Shown: positions 1 through 8,633 of the stretch, in pieces | Position numbering within the stretch: the stretch's first letter is position 1 | Layout of the letters: every line of letters starts with the position of its first letter | Assembly: GCF_037076355.1 (NCBI RefSeq) | Contig: NZ_AP026968.1 | Span: 822,501-886,500 of the forward strand | Direction of reading: 5' to 3' | From: Streptococcus parapneumoniae | Lineage (GTDB): Bacteria > Bacillota > Bacilli > Lactobacillales > Streptococcaceae | Length of the DNA: 64,000 nucleotides | Translations under genes and position numbers: made by a program | Notes under the pieces: generated by a model | What the model was told of the DNA's origin: nothing | The model's input: the letters and a program-made list of their open reading frames with translations, nothing else | The model's database searches: none

Positions 1-168
1 GCAATCCGTGCTATCACTTCTATCGATGGTATGACTGCTGACTTTGCCAAAATTCCTTGGGATGTCCTTCAAAAAATCTCTGTTCGTATCGTAAATGAAG
101 TAGATCACGTTAACCGTATCGTCTACGATATTACAAGTAAACCACCTGCAACAGTAGAGTGGGAGTAG
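1..168 (+). CDS. guaA: GMP synthase (glutamine-hydrolysing), C-terminal end
   Basis: Only the last 55 codons are present; the gene begins before the window. The fragment matches the C-terminal dimerisation end of GuaA, with the motif '[10 protein letters not shown]' and the typical ending 'KPPATVEWE'. GuaA aminates XMP to GMP in purine synthesis, using ammonia released from glutamine by its N-terminal amidotransferase domain, which lies outside the window. The stop codon is TAG at 166-168 and a hairpin terminator follows about 30 bases later. The identification rests on a short tail but that tail is highly characteristic. Confidence 0.9.
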   Translation, partial: AIRAITSIDGMTADFAKIPWDVLQKISVRIVNEVDHVNRIVYDITSKPPATVEWE

Positions 169-201
169 TCATCTAAGGACTAATTTATATATTTTTACGA
201 G

Positions 202-226
202 CCAGTATCTTTGGGTACTGGTTTTT
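202..226 (+). terminator. Rho-independent terminator of guaA
   Basis: Six-base stem CCAGTA/TACTGG with an eight-base loop, followed directly by TTTTT. It lies 34 bases after the guaA stop, as expected for an intrinsic terminator. Confidence 0.8.
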
Positions 227-372
227 ACTTTATCTGGCTTTTTGACTACTTGTTTCAACTGATAAAAGATTAGAATTGTCAAAACAATCTGTCTAGGCTT
301 GATTTTATCCCTTATTTACTATAAAATGAGAAGGAAAAACGTCAAACTTTTATATTGCAAATAGGAGAAAAC

Positions 373-1659
373 ATGACAAAAACATTAAAACGTCCTGAGG
401 TTTTATCACCTGCAGGGACTTTAGAGAAGCTAAAGGTAGCTGTTCAATATGGAGCAGATGCTGTCTTTATCGGTGGTCAGGCCTATGGTCTCCGTAGTCG
501 TGCAGGTAACTTTACCTTTGAACAGATGGAAGAAGGCGTCCAGTTTGCTGCCAAGTACGGTGCCAAAGTCTATGTAGCTGCCAACATGGTTATGCACGAA
601 GGAAATGAAGCTGGTGCTGGTGAGTGGTTCCGTAAACTACGTGATATCGGAATCGCTGCAGTTATCGTGTCTGACCCAGCCTTGATTATGATTGCAGCGA
701 CTGAAGCGCCTGGTCTTGAAATCCACCTCTCTACCCAAGCAAGTGCGACTAACTATGAAACTCTTGAGTTCTGGAAAGAACTAGGCTTAACTCGTGTCGT
801 TTTGGCGCGTGAGGTTTCAATGGAAGAATTGGCAGAAATTCGCAAACGTACAGATGTTGAGATTGAAGCCTTTGTCCATGGAGCTATGTGTATTTCATAC
901 TCTGGTCGTTGTACACTTTCAAACCACATGAGTATGCGTGATGCCAACCGTGGTGGATGTTCTCAGTCTTGCCGTTGGAAATACGACCTTTACGATATGC
1001 CATTTGGTCAAGAACGCAAGAGCTTGAAGGGTGAAATTCCAGAAGAATTTTCAATGTCAGCTGTTGACATGTCCATGATTGACCATATTCCAGATATGAT
1101 TGAAAATGGTGTGGACAGTCTAAAAATCGAAGGACGTATGAAGTCTATTCACTACGTATCAACAGTAACCAACTGCTACAAGGCGGCTGTGGATGCCTAT
1201 CTTGAAAGTCCTGAAAAGTTTGAATCTATCAAACAAGACTTGATTGATGAGATGTGGAAGGTTGCCCAACGTGAATTAGCAACAGGTTTCTACTATGGTA
1301 CACCATCTGAAAATGAGCAGTTATTCGGTGCTCGTCGTAAAATTCCTGAGTACAAGTTTGTCGCTGAAGTGGTTTCCTATGATGACGCGACACAAACAGC
1401 AACCATTCGCCAACGGAACGTTATTAACGAAGGCGACCAAGTTGAGTTTTATGGTCCAGGTTTCCGTCATTTTGAAACTTATATTGAAGATTTGCACGAT
1501 GCTAAAGGCAATAAAATCGACCGTGCTCCAAATCCAATGGAACTATTGACTATTAAGGTGCCTCAACCTGTTCAAGCAGGAGACATGGTTCGTGCATTAA
1601 AAGAAGGACTCATCAATCTCTACAAAGAAGATGGAACTAGTGTCACAGTTCGAGCTTAA
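373..1659 (+). CDS. Peptidase U32 family protein (tRNA hydroxylation type)
   Basis: A 428-residue protein carrying the full U32 signature at residues 165-183, EAFVHGAMCISYSGRCTLS, with further cysteines just downstream (GGCSQSC) that suit an iron-sulfur site. Family members of this size (YrrO of Bacillus, TrhP of E. coli) take part in prephenate-dependent hydroxylation of U34 in tRNA; proteolysis is the older, weaker annotation. The C-terminal part (residues about 330-428) is the small beta domain usual for the family. An in-frame TTG at 355 precedes the RBS AGGAGA (363-368), so the ATG at 373 is the start. The two U32 genes often seen side by side in Firmicutes are not both present here. Confidence 0.9.
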   Translation: MTKTLKRPEVLSPAGTLEKLKVAVQYGADAVFIGGQAYGLRSRAGNFTFEQMEEGVQFAAKYGAKVYVAANMVMHEGNEAGAGEWFRKLRDIGIAAVIVSDPALIMIAATEAPGLEIHLSTQASATNYETLEFWKELGLTRVVLAREVSMEELAEIRKRTDVEIEAFVHGAMCISYSGRCTLSNHMSMRDANRGGCSQSCRWKYDLYDMPFGQERKSLKGEIPEEFSMSAVDMSMIDHIPDMIENGVDSLKIEGRMKSIHYVSTVTNCYKAAVDAYLESPEKFESIKQDLIDEMWKVAQRELATGFYYGTPSENEQLFGARRKIPEYKFVAEVVSYDDATQTATIRQRNVINEGDQVEFYGPGFRHFETYIEDLHDAKGNKIDRAPNPMELLTIKVPQPVQAGDMVRALKEGLINLYKEDGTSVTVRA

Positions 1660-1731
1660 TGTAGTTGTTTAGTTTTAAAAAATTATGCAAAGCTCCATAT
1701 ACAACACTTAAACGAGATTAAAGAATGGCGA

Positions 1732-1768
1732 AATCCCTTGATGTGCAAGGGATTAGCTGTCCTTTTTT
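1732..1768 (+). terminator. Likely terminator of the U32 gene
   Basis: Stem AATCCCTT/AAGGGATT with a seven-base loop; a T-rich tract (CCTTTTTTATTTTTT) begins about eight bases after the stem. The gap before the T run makes it a less than perfect intrinsic terminator. Confidence 0.5.
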
Positions 1769-1867
1769 ATTTTTTAAGTGATAAAGTCGGAGTTTAGGTA
1801 TCCAAAGCCTATCAAATTAAACAAAGAAGCGATGTCTTAGATATTTTGAAAAAAATTGAATAAGCAG

Positions 1868-1901
1868 AAAACTCTCTATCTTTTGTGGTAAAGAGTTTTT
1901 G
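1868..1901 (+). terminator. Hairpin with T tract ahead of the XRE gene
   Basis: Eight-base stem AAAACTCT/AGAGTTTT, loop of sixteen bases, then further T residues. It would shield the XRE promoter from upstream readthrough. Confidence 0.5.
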
Positions 1902-1933
1902 TTAATAAAACTTTACAAAATGACATTTATATA

Positions 1934-1961
1934 TTGCATTAAGTTGGATATATGATATAAT
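1934..1961 (+). promoter_or_regulatory. Promoter of the XRE/membrane protein pair
   Basis: TTGCAT at 1934-1939, a 16-base spacer and a perfect TATAAT at 1956-1961. TG at 1953-1954 makes it an extended -10 (TGATATAAT). It lies about 47 bases before the GTG start of the regulator. Confidence 0.75.
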
Positions 1962-2008
1962 GATGTTAAAAAGAGGCGCAACTTTTTAAAATTATAAGGA
2001 GGACGCAG

Positions 2009-2218
2009 GTGGCTAAAAATTTAAAATTAAAATTAGCTCGTGTAGAGCTTGATTTAACTCAAGGTCAACTGGCAGAGGCTGTGGGGGTGACGCGCCAGAC
2101 TATTGGTTTGATAGAGGCGGGAAAATACAATCCCAGTCTCTCGCTCTGCCAGTCCATTTGCAGATGTTTAGGGAAAAGCCTAGACCAACTATTTTGGGAG
2201 GAAGAAGATGGTAAATAA
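2009..2218 (+). CDS. Small XRE-family transcriptional regulator
   Basis: A 69-residue protein that is almost entirely one helix-turn-helix domain. The recognition segment QLAEAVGVTRQTIGLIEAGK (residues 20-39) is typical of the Cro/C1 group of compact YozG/YgzD-like regulators. It starts with GTG, preceded by a strong AAGGAGG at 1996-2002. Its end overlaps the start of the membrane protein gene by 11 bases, so the two are translationally coupled. Such pairs of a short XRE protein and a small membrane protein recur in streptococci; autoregulation is the usual assumption but no operator is evident here. The ligand or signal is unknown. Confidence 0.85.
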   Translation: MAKNLKLKLARVELDLTQGQLAEAVGVTRQTIGLIEAGKYNPSLSLCQSICRCLGKSLDQLFWEEEDGK

Positions 2219-2696
2219 ATTTATTCATTATCAATTACTTGACGAAAGAGAAGAACAACTAATCAATAAAGCTGGGGCAGAATCCTTTTCCCTCTTTATT
2301 GGGCTGGTGCTTCTAAGCTATTTGGTGGCAGTGTTGGCTCCATCTCTTTTTAATCCGAATTTTCTAGTCTATACTCTGATAGTAGGAATTTTCTTCTTTT
2401 TCAATCGTGCCCGTTATCTGGGAGTGACCTACTATAGTCGTTTTCATTTTACGATTTTGGGTTGTTTTTTCCTAACCTTGGCTATTACGGCTCTTTTGAT
2501 GTTGCAGAATTATCAATTCAACATAGAAATTTATCAGCACAATCCTTTGAACGTTAAATACCTATCTGCTTGGGCGATTACTTATGTCATTTACCTTCCA
2601 TGGGTCTTTATTGGCAATCTTGGTCTGAAGAGCTATGGCGAATGGGCGCAGAAAAAATTTGAACAAGATATGGATGAACTGGAGAGTGGTGAATAG
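2208..2696 (+). CDS. Uncharacterised four-helix membrane protein
   Basis: A 162-residue protein with about four hydrophobic segments (near residues 26-45, 52-66, 80-98 and 122-142), a charged N-terminus rich in Glu/Asp and an acidic C-terminal tail (FEQDMDELESGE). No catalytic motif is visible. It overlaps the upstream XRE gene by 11 bases and is clearly its operon partner, so it is probably either the target or the signal partner of that regulator. The next gene, pncB, has its own promoter. I do not recognise a characterised family. Confidence 0.8.
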   Translation: MVNKFIHYQLLDEREEQLINKAGAESFSLFIGLVLLSYLVAVLAPSLFNPNFLVYTLIVGIFFFFNRARYLGVTYYSRFHFTILGCFFLTLAITALLMLQNYQFNIEIYQHNPLNVKYLSAWAITYVIYLPWVFIGNLGLKSYGEWAQKKFEQDMDELESGE

Positions 2697-2728
2697 CTTG
2701 TTACTCTTTTCTCAATACAGGTAAAATG

Positions 2729-2737
2729 TGATATAAT
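2729..2737 (+). promoter_or_regulatory. Extended -10 promoter of pncB-nadE
   Basis: TGATATAAT, a perfect extended -10, about 75 bases before the pncB start. No convincing -35 is visible at 17 bases, which extended -10 promoters tolerate. Confidence 0.65.
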
Positions 2738-2811
2738 AGTACTAATTTATTGAAATGCTTGAAAGTTTTTGAAAATTTTCATGTATTTCTAGTTAAGGAA
2801 GTAGGAAAAGT

Positions 2812-4272
2812 ATGTATCCAGATGATAGTTTGACATTGCACACGGACTTGTACCAGATTAACATGATGCAGGTTTACTTTGACCAAGGGATTCACAATAA
2901 AAAGGCGGTCTTTGAGGTTTATTTCCGCCAACAGCCTTTTAAGAACGGCTATGCGGTTTTTGCTGGTTTGGAAAGAATTGTGAATTATCTTGAAGACTTG
3001 CGTTTTTCAGATAGTGATATTGCCTATTTGGAGTTGCTAGGCTATCATGGAGCATTCTTGGACTACCTCCGCAATTTCAAGTTGGAGTTGACCGTTCGTT
3101 CTGCCCAAGAAGGGGACTTGGTTTTTGCTAATGAACCGATTGTGCAGGTGGAAGGCCCTCTAGCCCAATGTCAGTTGGTCGAAACGGCTCTTTTGAACAT
3201 CGTTAACTACCAGACCTTGGTGGCGACAAAGGCAGCTCGTATTCGTTCGGTTATAGAAGATGAACCTTTGATGGAGTTTGGGACACGTCGGGCGCAAGAG
3301 ATGGATGCGGCTATCTGGGGAACACGCGCAGCGGTGATTGGTGGTGCCAATGGAACGAGCAATGTGCGTGCTGGTAAACTCTTTGACATTCCTGTCTTGG
3401 GGACCCATGCCCATTCCTTGGTGCAGGTTTATGGCAATGATTATGAAGCTTTCAAGGCTTATGCTGCGACCCACAAAAATTGCGTCTTTCTTGTGGATAC
3501 CTATGACACCCTTCGCATCGGTGTACCAGCTGCCATTCAGGTAGCTCGTGAGCTGGGCGACCAGATTAACTTTATGGGTGTTCGGATTGACTCTGGGGAT
3601 ATTGCCTACATTTCTAAGAAAGTCCGTCAGCAACTGGACGAGGCTGGATTTACAGAGGCTAAGATTTATGCTTCTAATGATTTGGATGAAAATACCATCC
3701 TCAACCTCAAGATGCAAAAGGCCAAGATTGATGTCTGGGGTGTGGGAACCAAGCTGATTACAGCCTATGACCAGCCAGCTCTTGGGGCAGTTTATAAGAT
3801 TGTTGCCATCGAAGATGAAAATGGTAACATGCGCAATACCATCAAGCTGTCTAATAATGCGGAAAAAGTGTCTACGCCAGGTAAGAAGCAGGTGTGGCGC
3901 ATTACCAGTCGTGAAAAAGGCAAGTCAGAGGGTGACTACATCACTTATGATGGTGTGGATGTGAGCGACATGACAGAAATCAAGATGTTCCATCCGACTT
4001 ATACCTACATCAAGAAGACTGTTCGTAATTTTGATGCCGTTCCTCTCTTGGTGGATATCTTTAAAGACGGAAAATTGATTTACAAGCTGCCTAGCTTGAC
4101 TGAGATTCAGGACTATGCTCGTAAGGAATTTGACAAGCTTTGGGATGAGTACAAGCGCGTGCTCAATCCGCAACATTATCCAGTAGATTTGGCGCGTGAT
4201 GTATGGCAAGACAAGATGGACTTGATTGATAAGATGCGCAAGGAAGCCCTCGGTGAAGGAGAAGAAGAATGA
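2812..4272 (+). CDS. pncB: Nicotinate phosphoribosyltransferase
   Basis: A 486-residue enzyme that joins nicotinate to PRPP with ATP hydrolysis, giving nicotinate mononucleotide: the entry step of NAD salvage. Recognisable motifs are the N-terminal [10 protein letters not shown], the active-site FGTRRAQ, and the phosphate/ribose-binding segments GTSNV and RIDSGD. Length fits the long Gram-positive PncB class. The start ATG has a purine-rich RBS (AAGGAAG) about 12 bases upstream. Its end overlaps nadE by four bases (ATGA). Lactobacillales largely lack de novo NAD synthesis, so this pair is likely a main supply route. Confidence 0.96.
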   Translation: MYPDDSLTLHTDLYQINMMQVYFDQGIHNKKAVFEVYFRQQPFKNGYAVFAGLERIVNYLEDLRFSDSDIAYLELLGYHGAFLDYLRNFKLELTVRSAQEGDLVFANEPIVQVEGPLAQCQLVETALLNIVNYQTLVATKAARIRSVIEDEPLMEFGTRRAQEMDAAIWGTRAAVIGGANGTSNVRAGKLFDIPVLGTHAHSLVQVYGNDYEAFKAYAATHKNCVFLVDTYDTLRIGVPAAIQVARELGDQINFMGVRIDSGDIAYISKKVRQQLDEAGFTEAKIYASNDLDENTILNLKMQKAKIDVWGVGTKLITAYDQPALGAVYKIVAIEDENGNMRNTIKLSNNAEKVSTPGKKQVWRITSREKGKSEGDYITYDGVDVSDMTEIKMFHPTYTYIKKTVRNFDAVPLLVDIFKDGKLIYKLPSLTEIQDYARKEFDKLWDEYKRVLNPQHYPVDLARDVWQDKMDLIDKMRKEALGEGEEE

Positions 4273-5093
4273 GTTTGCAAGAAACGATTATCCAAGAGCT
4301 GGGTGTCAAACCAGTGATTGATGCCCAGGAAGAAATCCGTCGTTCTATTGATTTCTTAAAAAGATATTTGAAAAAACATCCCTTCCTAAAAACCTTTGTA
4401 CTAGGGATTTCTGGAGGGCAGGACTCGACTTTGGCAGGTCGTTTGGCTCAACTAGCTATGGAAGAACTGCGAGCAGAGACGGGCGATGATAGCTACAAAT
4501 TTATCGCTGTCCGCCTGCCTTATGGAGTGCAAGCTGATGAAGCAGATGCTCAAAAAGCCCTAGCCTTCATTCAGCCAGATATCAGTTTAGTGGTGAATAT
4601 CAAGGAGTCTGCAGATGCTATGACAGCTGCAGTTGAAGCGACAGGTAGTCCTGTTTCAGATTTCAACAAGGGAAATATCAAGGCACGTTGCCGTATGATT
4701 GCTCAGTATGCCCTTGCAGGTGCTCATAGTGGAGCGGTCATTGGAACAGACCATGCTGCGGAAAATATCACAGGTTTCTTTACCAAGTTTGGTGACGGAG
4801 GTGCAGATATTTTACCCCTTTTCCGCCTCAATAAACGTCAAGGAAAACAACTTTTGCAGGAACTTGGTGCAGACCCAGCCCTTTATGAAAAGATCCCAAC
4901 AGCAGACCTAGAAGAAGACAAACCAGGCCTAGCTGATGAAGTTGCACTTGGAGTCACCTATGCAGAGATTGACGACTATCTGGAAGGCAAAACAATCAGC
5001 CCAGAAGCTCAAGCGACCATTGAAAACTGGTGGCACAAAGGCCAACACAAACGCCACCTACCCATCACTGTATTTGATGACTTTTGGGAGTAA
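4269..5093 (+). CDS. nadE: NH3-dependent NAD synthetase
   Basis: A 274-residue amidotransferase-less NAD synthetase that converts nicotinate adenine dinucleotide, ammonia and ATP to NAD. The PP-loop motif SGGQDST is at residues 47-53, with [22 protein letters not shown] further on; both are hallmarks of the small NadE family. There is no nitrilase (glutaminase) domain, so it uses free ammonia. The ATG overlaps the pncB stop, so the two salvage steps are co-translated. A hairpin whose stem starts at the stop codon follows immediately. Confidence 0.96.
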   Translation: MSLQETIIQELGVKPVIDAQEEIRRSIDFLKRYLKKHPFLKTFVLGISGGQDSTLAGRLAQLAMEELRAETGDDSYKFIAVRLPYGVQADEADAQKALAFIQPDISLVVNIKESADAMTAAVEATGSPVSDFNKGNIKARCRMIAQYALAGAHSGAVIGTDHAAENITGFFTKFGDGGADILPLFRLNKRQGKQLLQELGADPALYEKIPTADLEEDKPGLADEVALGVTYAEIDDYLEGKTISPEAQATIENWWHKGQHKRHLPITVFDDFWE

Positions 5094-5317
5094 AAAGGTC
5101 CGGGGGACCTTTTTAGCTTCTTGCCCTGAAATTAAAAAGCAAGAAAAACCTCCAGTGGAGGTTTTTACCCTGAGCACAGAAATAAGTAAGCGAAGAAGGT
5201 CCGGGGGATCTTTTTAGCCTCTTGCCTAGAAACTGGGGAGCAAGAATAGCCTCCAGTGGAGGTTTTCAGCCTCTCATCTTGAAATGAGAAAGCGAAGAAG
5301 GTCTGTGGGACCTTTTT
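5093..5317 (+). repeat. Tandem array of five terminator-like hairpins (101-bp unit)
   Basis: The 3' region of nadE carries five short GC hairpins in two alternating types. Type 1 (AAGGTCC-GGG-GGACCTT) lies at 5093-5113, a mismatched copy at 5195-5215 and a third variant at 5297-5317. Type 2 (CCTCC-AGT-GGAGG flanked by A and T runs) lies at 5144-5166 and 5246-5266. The spacing between like hairpins is 101-102 bases, so the region is a diverged tandem duplication of about 2.2 units. Each hairpin is followed by a T run of 4-6 bases, so each could act as an intrinsic terminator. No coding potential is seen in it. Confidence 0.8.
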
Positions 5318-5402
5318 AGCTTATAACCTTGAGATTCGGAATCAAAGCAAGTTTCAATGGAGATTGGACATCGAATCATCTATCAGAAAGCGAGGTAGTA
5401 TC

Positions 5403-5954
5403 GTGAAATCTATCGGTACACAAACATTACAGACAGAACGTTTGATTTTAAGAAGATTTGTGGATAGTGATGCGGAAGCCATGTTTCAAAATTGGGCTTC
5501 GTCTGCTGAGAATCTGACCTATGTCACCTGGGATCCTCATCCTGATGTCGAGGTGACTCGAAACTCCATTCGTAATTGGGTTGGCTCCTATACAAATCCC
5601 AACTATTACAAATGGGCTATTTGTCTCAAAGAAAACCCTAAGCAAGTGATAGGAGATATTAGCATCGTTGAAATGAATGAGAATGATTCTTCTTGTGAAA
5701 TTGGGTATATTTTAGGAAAAAACTATTGGGGTTGTGGCATGATGACGGAGGCCTTGAAAGCTGTGTTAGACTTTTGTTTTACTCAAGTAGAATTTCAAAA
5801 AGTCAAGGCACGTTATGCCAGTCTCAATCCAGCTTCAGGTCGTGTCATGGAAAAGGCTGGAATGTCCTATCTAAAAACTGTTGCAAATGGGGTGGAGAGA
5901 AAGTGCTATCTTGCGGACCTTATTTATTATCAGATAAGCAGGGAAGACAAGTGA
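5403..5954 (+). CDS. GNAT-family N-acetyltransferase (RimJ/RimL type)
   Basis: A 183-residue acetyltransferase opening with the family's N-terminal motif QTERLILRRF and containing the acetyl-CoA-binding stretch IGYILGKNYWGCGMMTEAL (around residues 102-120) and NPASGRVMEKAGM near the end. Family members acetylate N-terminal amines of ribosomal proteins or small molecules; the substrate here cannot be read from sequence. A longer reading frame begins with TTG at 5364, but the GTG at 5403 has a GAGG about seven bases upstream and places the conserved motif at the expected distance. It stands alone, after the hairpin array. Confidence 0.8.
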   Translation: MKSIGTQTLQTERLILRRFVDSDAEAMFQNWASSAENLTYVTWDPHPDVEVTRNSIRNWVGSYTNPNYYKWAICLKENPKQVIGDISIVEMNENDSSCEIGYILGKNYWGCGMMTEALKAVLDFCFTQVEFQKVKARYASLNPASGRVMEKAGMSYLKTVANGVERKCYLADLIYYQISREDK

Positions 5955-6139
5955 TTTTCTTTTCTGTTTTCATTGAAGTCAACTATTTATTGTAAATATA
6001 ATAATTGACATCCCAAGTTTATTTGCAACTTTAAAATAGCATATTGATTAGTACAAGACAGATGTTCTAGTTCCTTCTTTAATCTTGTTTAGTATTAGTT
6101 AAAAAATCTCTTTGTAGTAACTTTTAGAAGGAGGATGTA

Positions 6140-6946
6140 ATGGCAAAATCTAATACCAATAAGCGCTATGCATTACGTAAACTCGGAAAGATTTTTGGTT
6201 CTGTGATAGTCGGGCTAACTTTATTTTTAGGAGGAATCCTGAATACAAGTTTTGTTCATGCTGATGGAACAGGAGTGACATTTATTAAAGACGATACCCG
6301 CCGTAAAGGAGAGGAACCGGAGACTGATGTTGATGAAGTAGGAAATATTATTGTTAAGGTTCCGGCTAAGGATAGCGTTGAAACAAAAGTAATTCCAATC
6401 GAAACAGAATATCTCGATGACCCAACTCTTGATAAAGGATAGCAAGTGGAGGAAATACCAGGAAAAGCTGGAGAAGTAACGATTATTACAACCTATACTG
6501 TAGATGAAGAAGATGGTACAGTCACTGAGCATACCTCTCGTCAAACAAGAAAAGAGATGGAGAAAAGACGTATAAAGAGAGGGACACGAGAACCTGAAAA
6601 AGTTGTTGTTCCTGCACAACCATCTACTCCTTCATATTTTGCGTCTGTTACATCTAACCAAGGAACAGATGCAACAGTAGAACCAGCTAAACCAGTTGCT
6701 CCAACAACAGGCTGGAAACAAGAAAATGGTATGTGGTATTTTTATAACACTGATGGTTCCCTAGCAACAGGTTAGGTACAAAATAATGGTTCATGGTACT
6801 ACCTCAACAGCAACGGTTCTATGAAAGCCAATCAATGGTTCCAAGTTGGTGGTAAATGGTATTATGTAAATGCATCGGGTGAGCTAGCGGTCAATACAAG
6901 TATAGATGGCTATAGAGTCAATGATAATGGTGAATGGGTGCGTTAA
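6140..6946 (+). pseudogene. Choline-binding G5-domain surface protein, broken by two amber codons
   Basis: A single reading frame of 268 codons interrupted by TAG at codon 101 (6440-6442) and codon 212 (6773-6775); no frameshift is needed. Across the stops it encodes a signal peptide (about residues 1-41, ending FVHA), a G5 domain around residues 65-125, a linker rich in Pro/Thr/Ala, and choline-binding repeats (GWKQENGMWYFYN..., NNGSWYYLNSNG, VGGKWYYVNASGE) to the end. Choline-binding repeats attach proteins to phosphocholine on teichoic acids, a Mitis-group trait. The second stop replaces the conserved Trp of a repeat (TGG to TAG). A strong AGGAGG precedes the ATG. It is best read as a recent pseudogene, since coding character is preserved throughout. 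Confidence 0.85.
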
Positions 6947-7454
6947 CAGATTCCTCCCTGCGACACAATTGATAATAGTATGTCTGAATATATAATTATG
7001 TATAAAAAGCTATAGATAAGATCATCTTATAGCGACTATAAAAAAGTGAACAAGCCTAGTCTTCTGTACATTAGAATTCAGGTTTGTTCACTTTTTGTTT
7101 AAGTCTTTGATTTTGAGACTGAGAGAATGACAGTCACAGTAGGGGATGAGTCTGAAACAAGCTATAATAGTCTCTTGGGAAGGTAGATATTAGTGATTGA
7201 TATATTGATTTCTATGTGTCTTGCTTTTTGATTTACAAACAGCGAAGAAAATATAGGAAGCTGAAATAAAATATAGATGAAACAATTTGGAGAGTCAACG
7301 CAATATATGGCAATATTTTCGAAGCTAGGGGGAAGCATTTTAATTTCAATGTACTAGGCATCCTCTACAGCTAGCTAGAGTTTCAATTGTAGATGTTCTT
7401 TGAAATAATATCTTAGCGATTTATTGGTATTAGAAGATTTAGAGAAATTCTTTC
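6947..7454. other. 508-base intergenic region
   Basis: Contains one long inverted repeat with flanking T/A runs (listed separately) between the broken choline-binding gene and the convergent queA. From 7100 to 7454 no gene, repeat or convincing promoter is seen. A TATAAT at 7164-7169 has no supporting -35 or extended -10. Confidence 0.5.
7042..7097. terminator. Long bidirectional terminator
   Basis: A near-perfect 17-base stem (AAAAAGTGAACAAGCCT paired with AGGTTTGTTCACTTTTT) with A residues on one side and T residues on the other, so it can act on both strands. It would end the choline-binding transcript and any readthrough from queA. Confidence 0.8.
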
Positions 7455-8483
7455 TCAATAAATAAACATGGCATCGCCAAAACTAAAGAAGCGATAGTGT
7501 TCTTGGATGGCATGGTGGTAGGCATCTAAGACTAATTCACGGCCAGCAAAGGCAGAAACCAACATGACCAGAGTTGATTTTGGCAGATGGAAGTTGGTTG
7601 AAAAGGCATCCACGACCTTCCATTCATAGCCAGGTTTGATAAAGATATTGGTCCAGCCAGAATCTGCTTGGATTTGCCCATCAAACTTGGAACCAATAGT
7701 CTCCAAGGTGCGGATAGAAGTGGTTCCGACAGCGATGACGCGACCACCATTTTCCTTAACAGAGCGAAGGGTTGCAGCTGCTTCCTCAGAAAGTTGGTAA
7801 AATTCTGAGTGCATTTCGTGTTCGTCCAGATTGTCAACTGAAACGGGTCTAAAGGTTCCGAGTCCGACATGAAGAGTCAGATAGACTAGATGAACACCCT
7901 TAGCTTGGATTTCTGCCAGCAGCTCTTTGGTGAAGTGAAGACCAGCAGTTGGTGCTGCAGCAGAGCCACTTTCCTTGGCGTAAACAGTTTGATAGCGTTC
8001 GCGGTCATCCAGTTTTTCGTGGATATAAGGTGGCAGAGGCATTTCTCCCAGACTTTCCAAAACTTCTAGGAAAATTCCTTGGTATTCGAAGCGGACAATA
8101 CGGCCCCCATGGGTCAATTCTTCTGTAACGACAGCGCTGAGGCGACCATCACCAAAGCTGACGCGAGTGCCAACCTTGAGGCGCTTGGCAGGTTTAGCCA
8201 GAACCTCCCACTCATCTCCAGTAGTATTTTTGAGTAGGAGAAGTTCCACATGACCTCCTGTCTCCTCTTTTTGACCATAGAGGCGAGCGGGGAGAACTCG
8301 GGTGTCGTTCATGACAAGGGCATCACCAGGTTCAAGCATATCAATAATAGAGTGGAAGTGTTTGTCCTGCATTGCTCCCGTCTCACGGTTGACAATGAGG
8401 AGTTTAGAGGCATCACGTTTTTCAAGGGGCGTTTGGGCAATCAATTCCTCGGGTAAGTGGAAATCAAAATCAGCTGTATTCAT
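7455..8483 (-). CDS. queA: S-adenosylmethionine:tRNA ribosyltransferase-isomerase
   Basis: QueA transfers and rearranges the ribosyl group of SAM onto preQ1 at tRNA position 34, giving epoxyqueuosine. The protein shows the family's N-terminal [35 protein letters not shown], and the C-terminal [20 protein letters not shown] and [12 protein letters not shown]. Starting at 8483 gives 342 residues, the usual length; an ATG four codons upstream (8495) is also possible and neither has a clear RBS. The gene is divergent from nagB. No other queuosine genes are in the window. Confidence 0.94.
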   Translation of the reverse strand: MNTADFDFHLPEELIAQTPLEKRDASKLLIVNRETGAMQDKHFHSIIDMLEPGDALVMNDTRVLPARLYGQKEETGGHVELLLLKNTTGDEWEVLAKPAKRLKVGTRVSFGDGRLSAVVTEELTHGGRIVRFEYQGIFLEVLESLGEMPLPPYIHEKLDDRERYQTVYAKESGSAAAPTAGLHFTKELLAEIQAKGVHLVYLTLHVGLGTFRPVSVDNLDEHEMHSEFYQLSEEAAATLRSVKENGGRVIAVGTTSIRTLETIGSKFDGQIQADSGWTNIFIKPGYEWKVVDAFSTNFHLPKSTLVMLVSAFAGRELVLDAYHHAIQEHYRFFSFGDAMFIY

Positions 8484-8519
8484 ATATCTGTTCATTCTTT
8501 CTAAGTTCTAATCCTATCC

Positions 8520-8528
8520 ATTATAACA
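8520..8528 (-). promoter_or_regulatory. Extended -10 promoter of queA
   Basis: On the minus strand TGTTATAAT, a consensus extended -10, lies about 37 bases before the preferred queA start. No good -35 is seen. Confidence 0.6.
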
Positions 8529-8575
8529 TGTTTCAAGTATAGTCGCTCTTTTTTTAGAAATTAAATCGTTTTCAC

Positions 8576-8604
8576 TTGACAAAAATTGGTCTATACCATA
8601 TAAT
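8576..8604 (+). promoter_or_regulatory. nagB promoter with NagR-like operator in the spacer
   Basis: Perfect TTGACA (8576-8581), 17-base spacer and perfect TATAAT (8599-8604). The spacer contains the near-palindrome TGGTCTATACCA (8587-8598), which fits the TGGTCTAGACCA-type site bound by GntR regulators NagR/YvoA/DasR that respond to amino-sugar phosphates. Placement between -35 and -10 predicts repression by steric block. The regulator gene itself is not in the window. Confidence 0.8.
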
Positions 8605-8633
8605 AAATATAGACAGAAATGGAGGATGAAAAG

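Larger units (their letters stand above)
1660..1933 (+). other. Intergenic region with two hairpins and a possible gene remnant
   Basis: This stretch holds two terminator-like hairpins, listed separately. Between them, 1801-1863 reads as about 20 codons ending in TAA (SKAYQIKQRSDVLDILKKIE) with no start and an upstream in-frame stop. It looks like the tail of a lost gene but could be chance. Nothing else is recognisable. Confidence 0.35.

Noticed and set aside
3160..3717. Minus-strand frame of 185 codons inside pncB
   Set aside because: Fully overlapped by a well-conserved enzyme gene, no RBS or promoter, and no sensible domain.
5093..5317. CRISPR or attenuator upstream of the GNAT gene
   Set aside because: Hairpins alternate in two types with no spacers of varied sequence, and they directly follow the nadE stop; terminator-type repeats fit better.
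7164..7169. TATAAT in the gap before queA as a promoter for an unseen RNA
   Set aside because: No -35 or extended TG, and no structured RNA or frame follows before the convergent gene.
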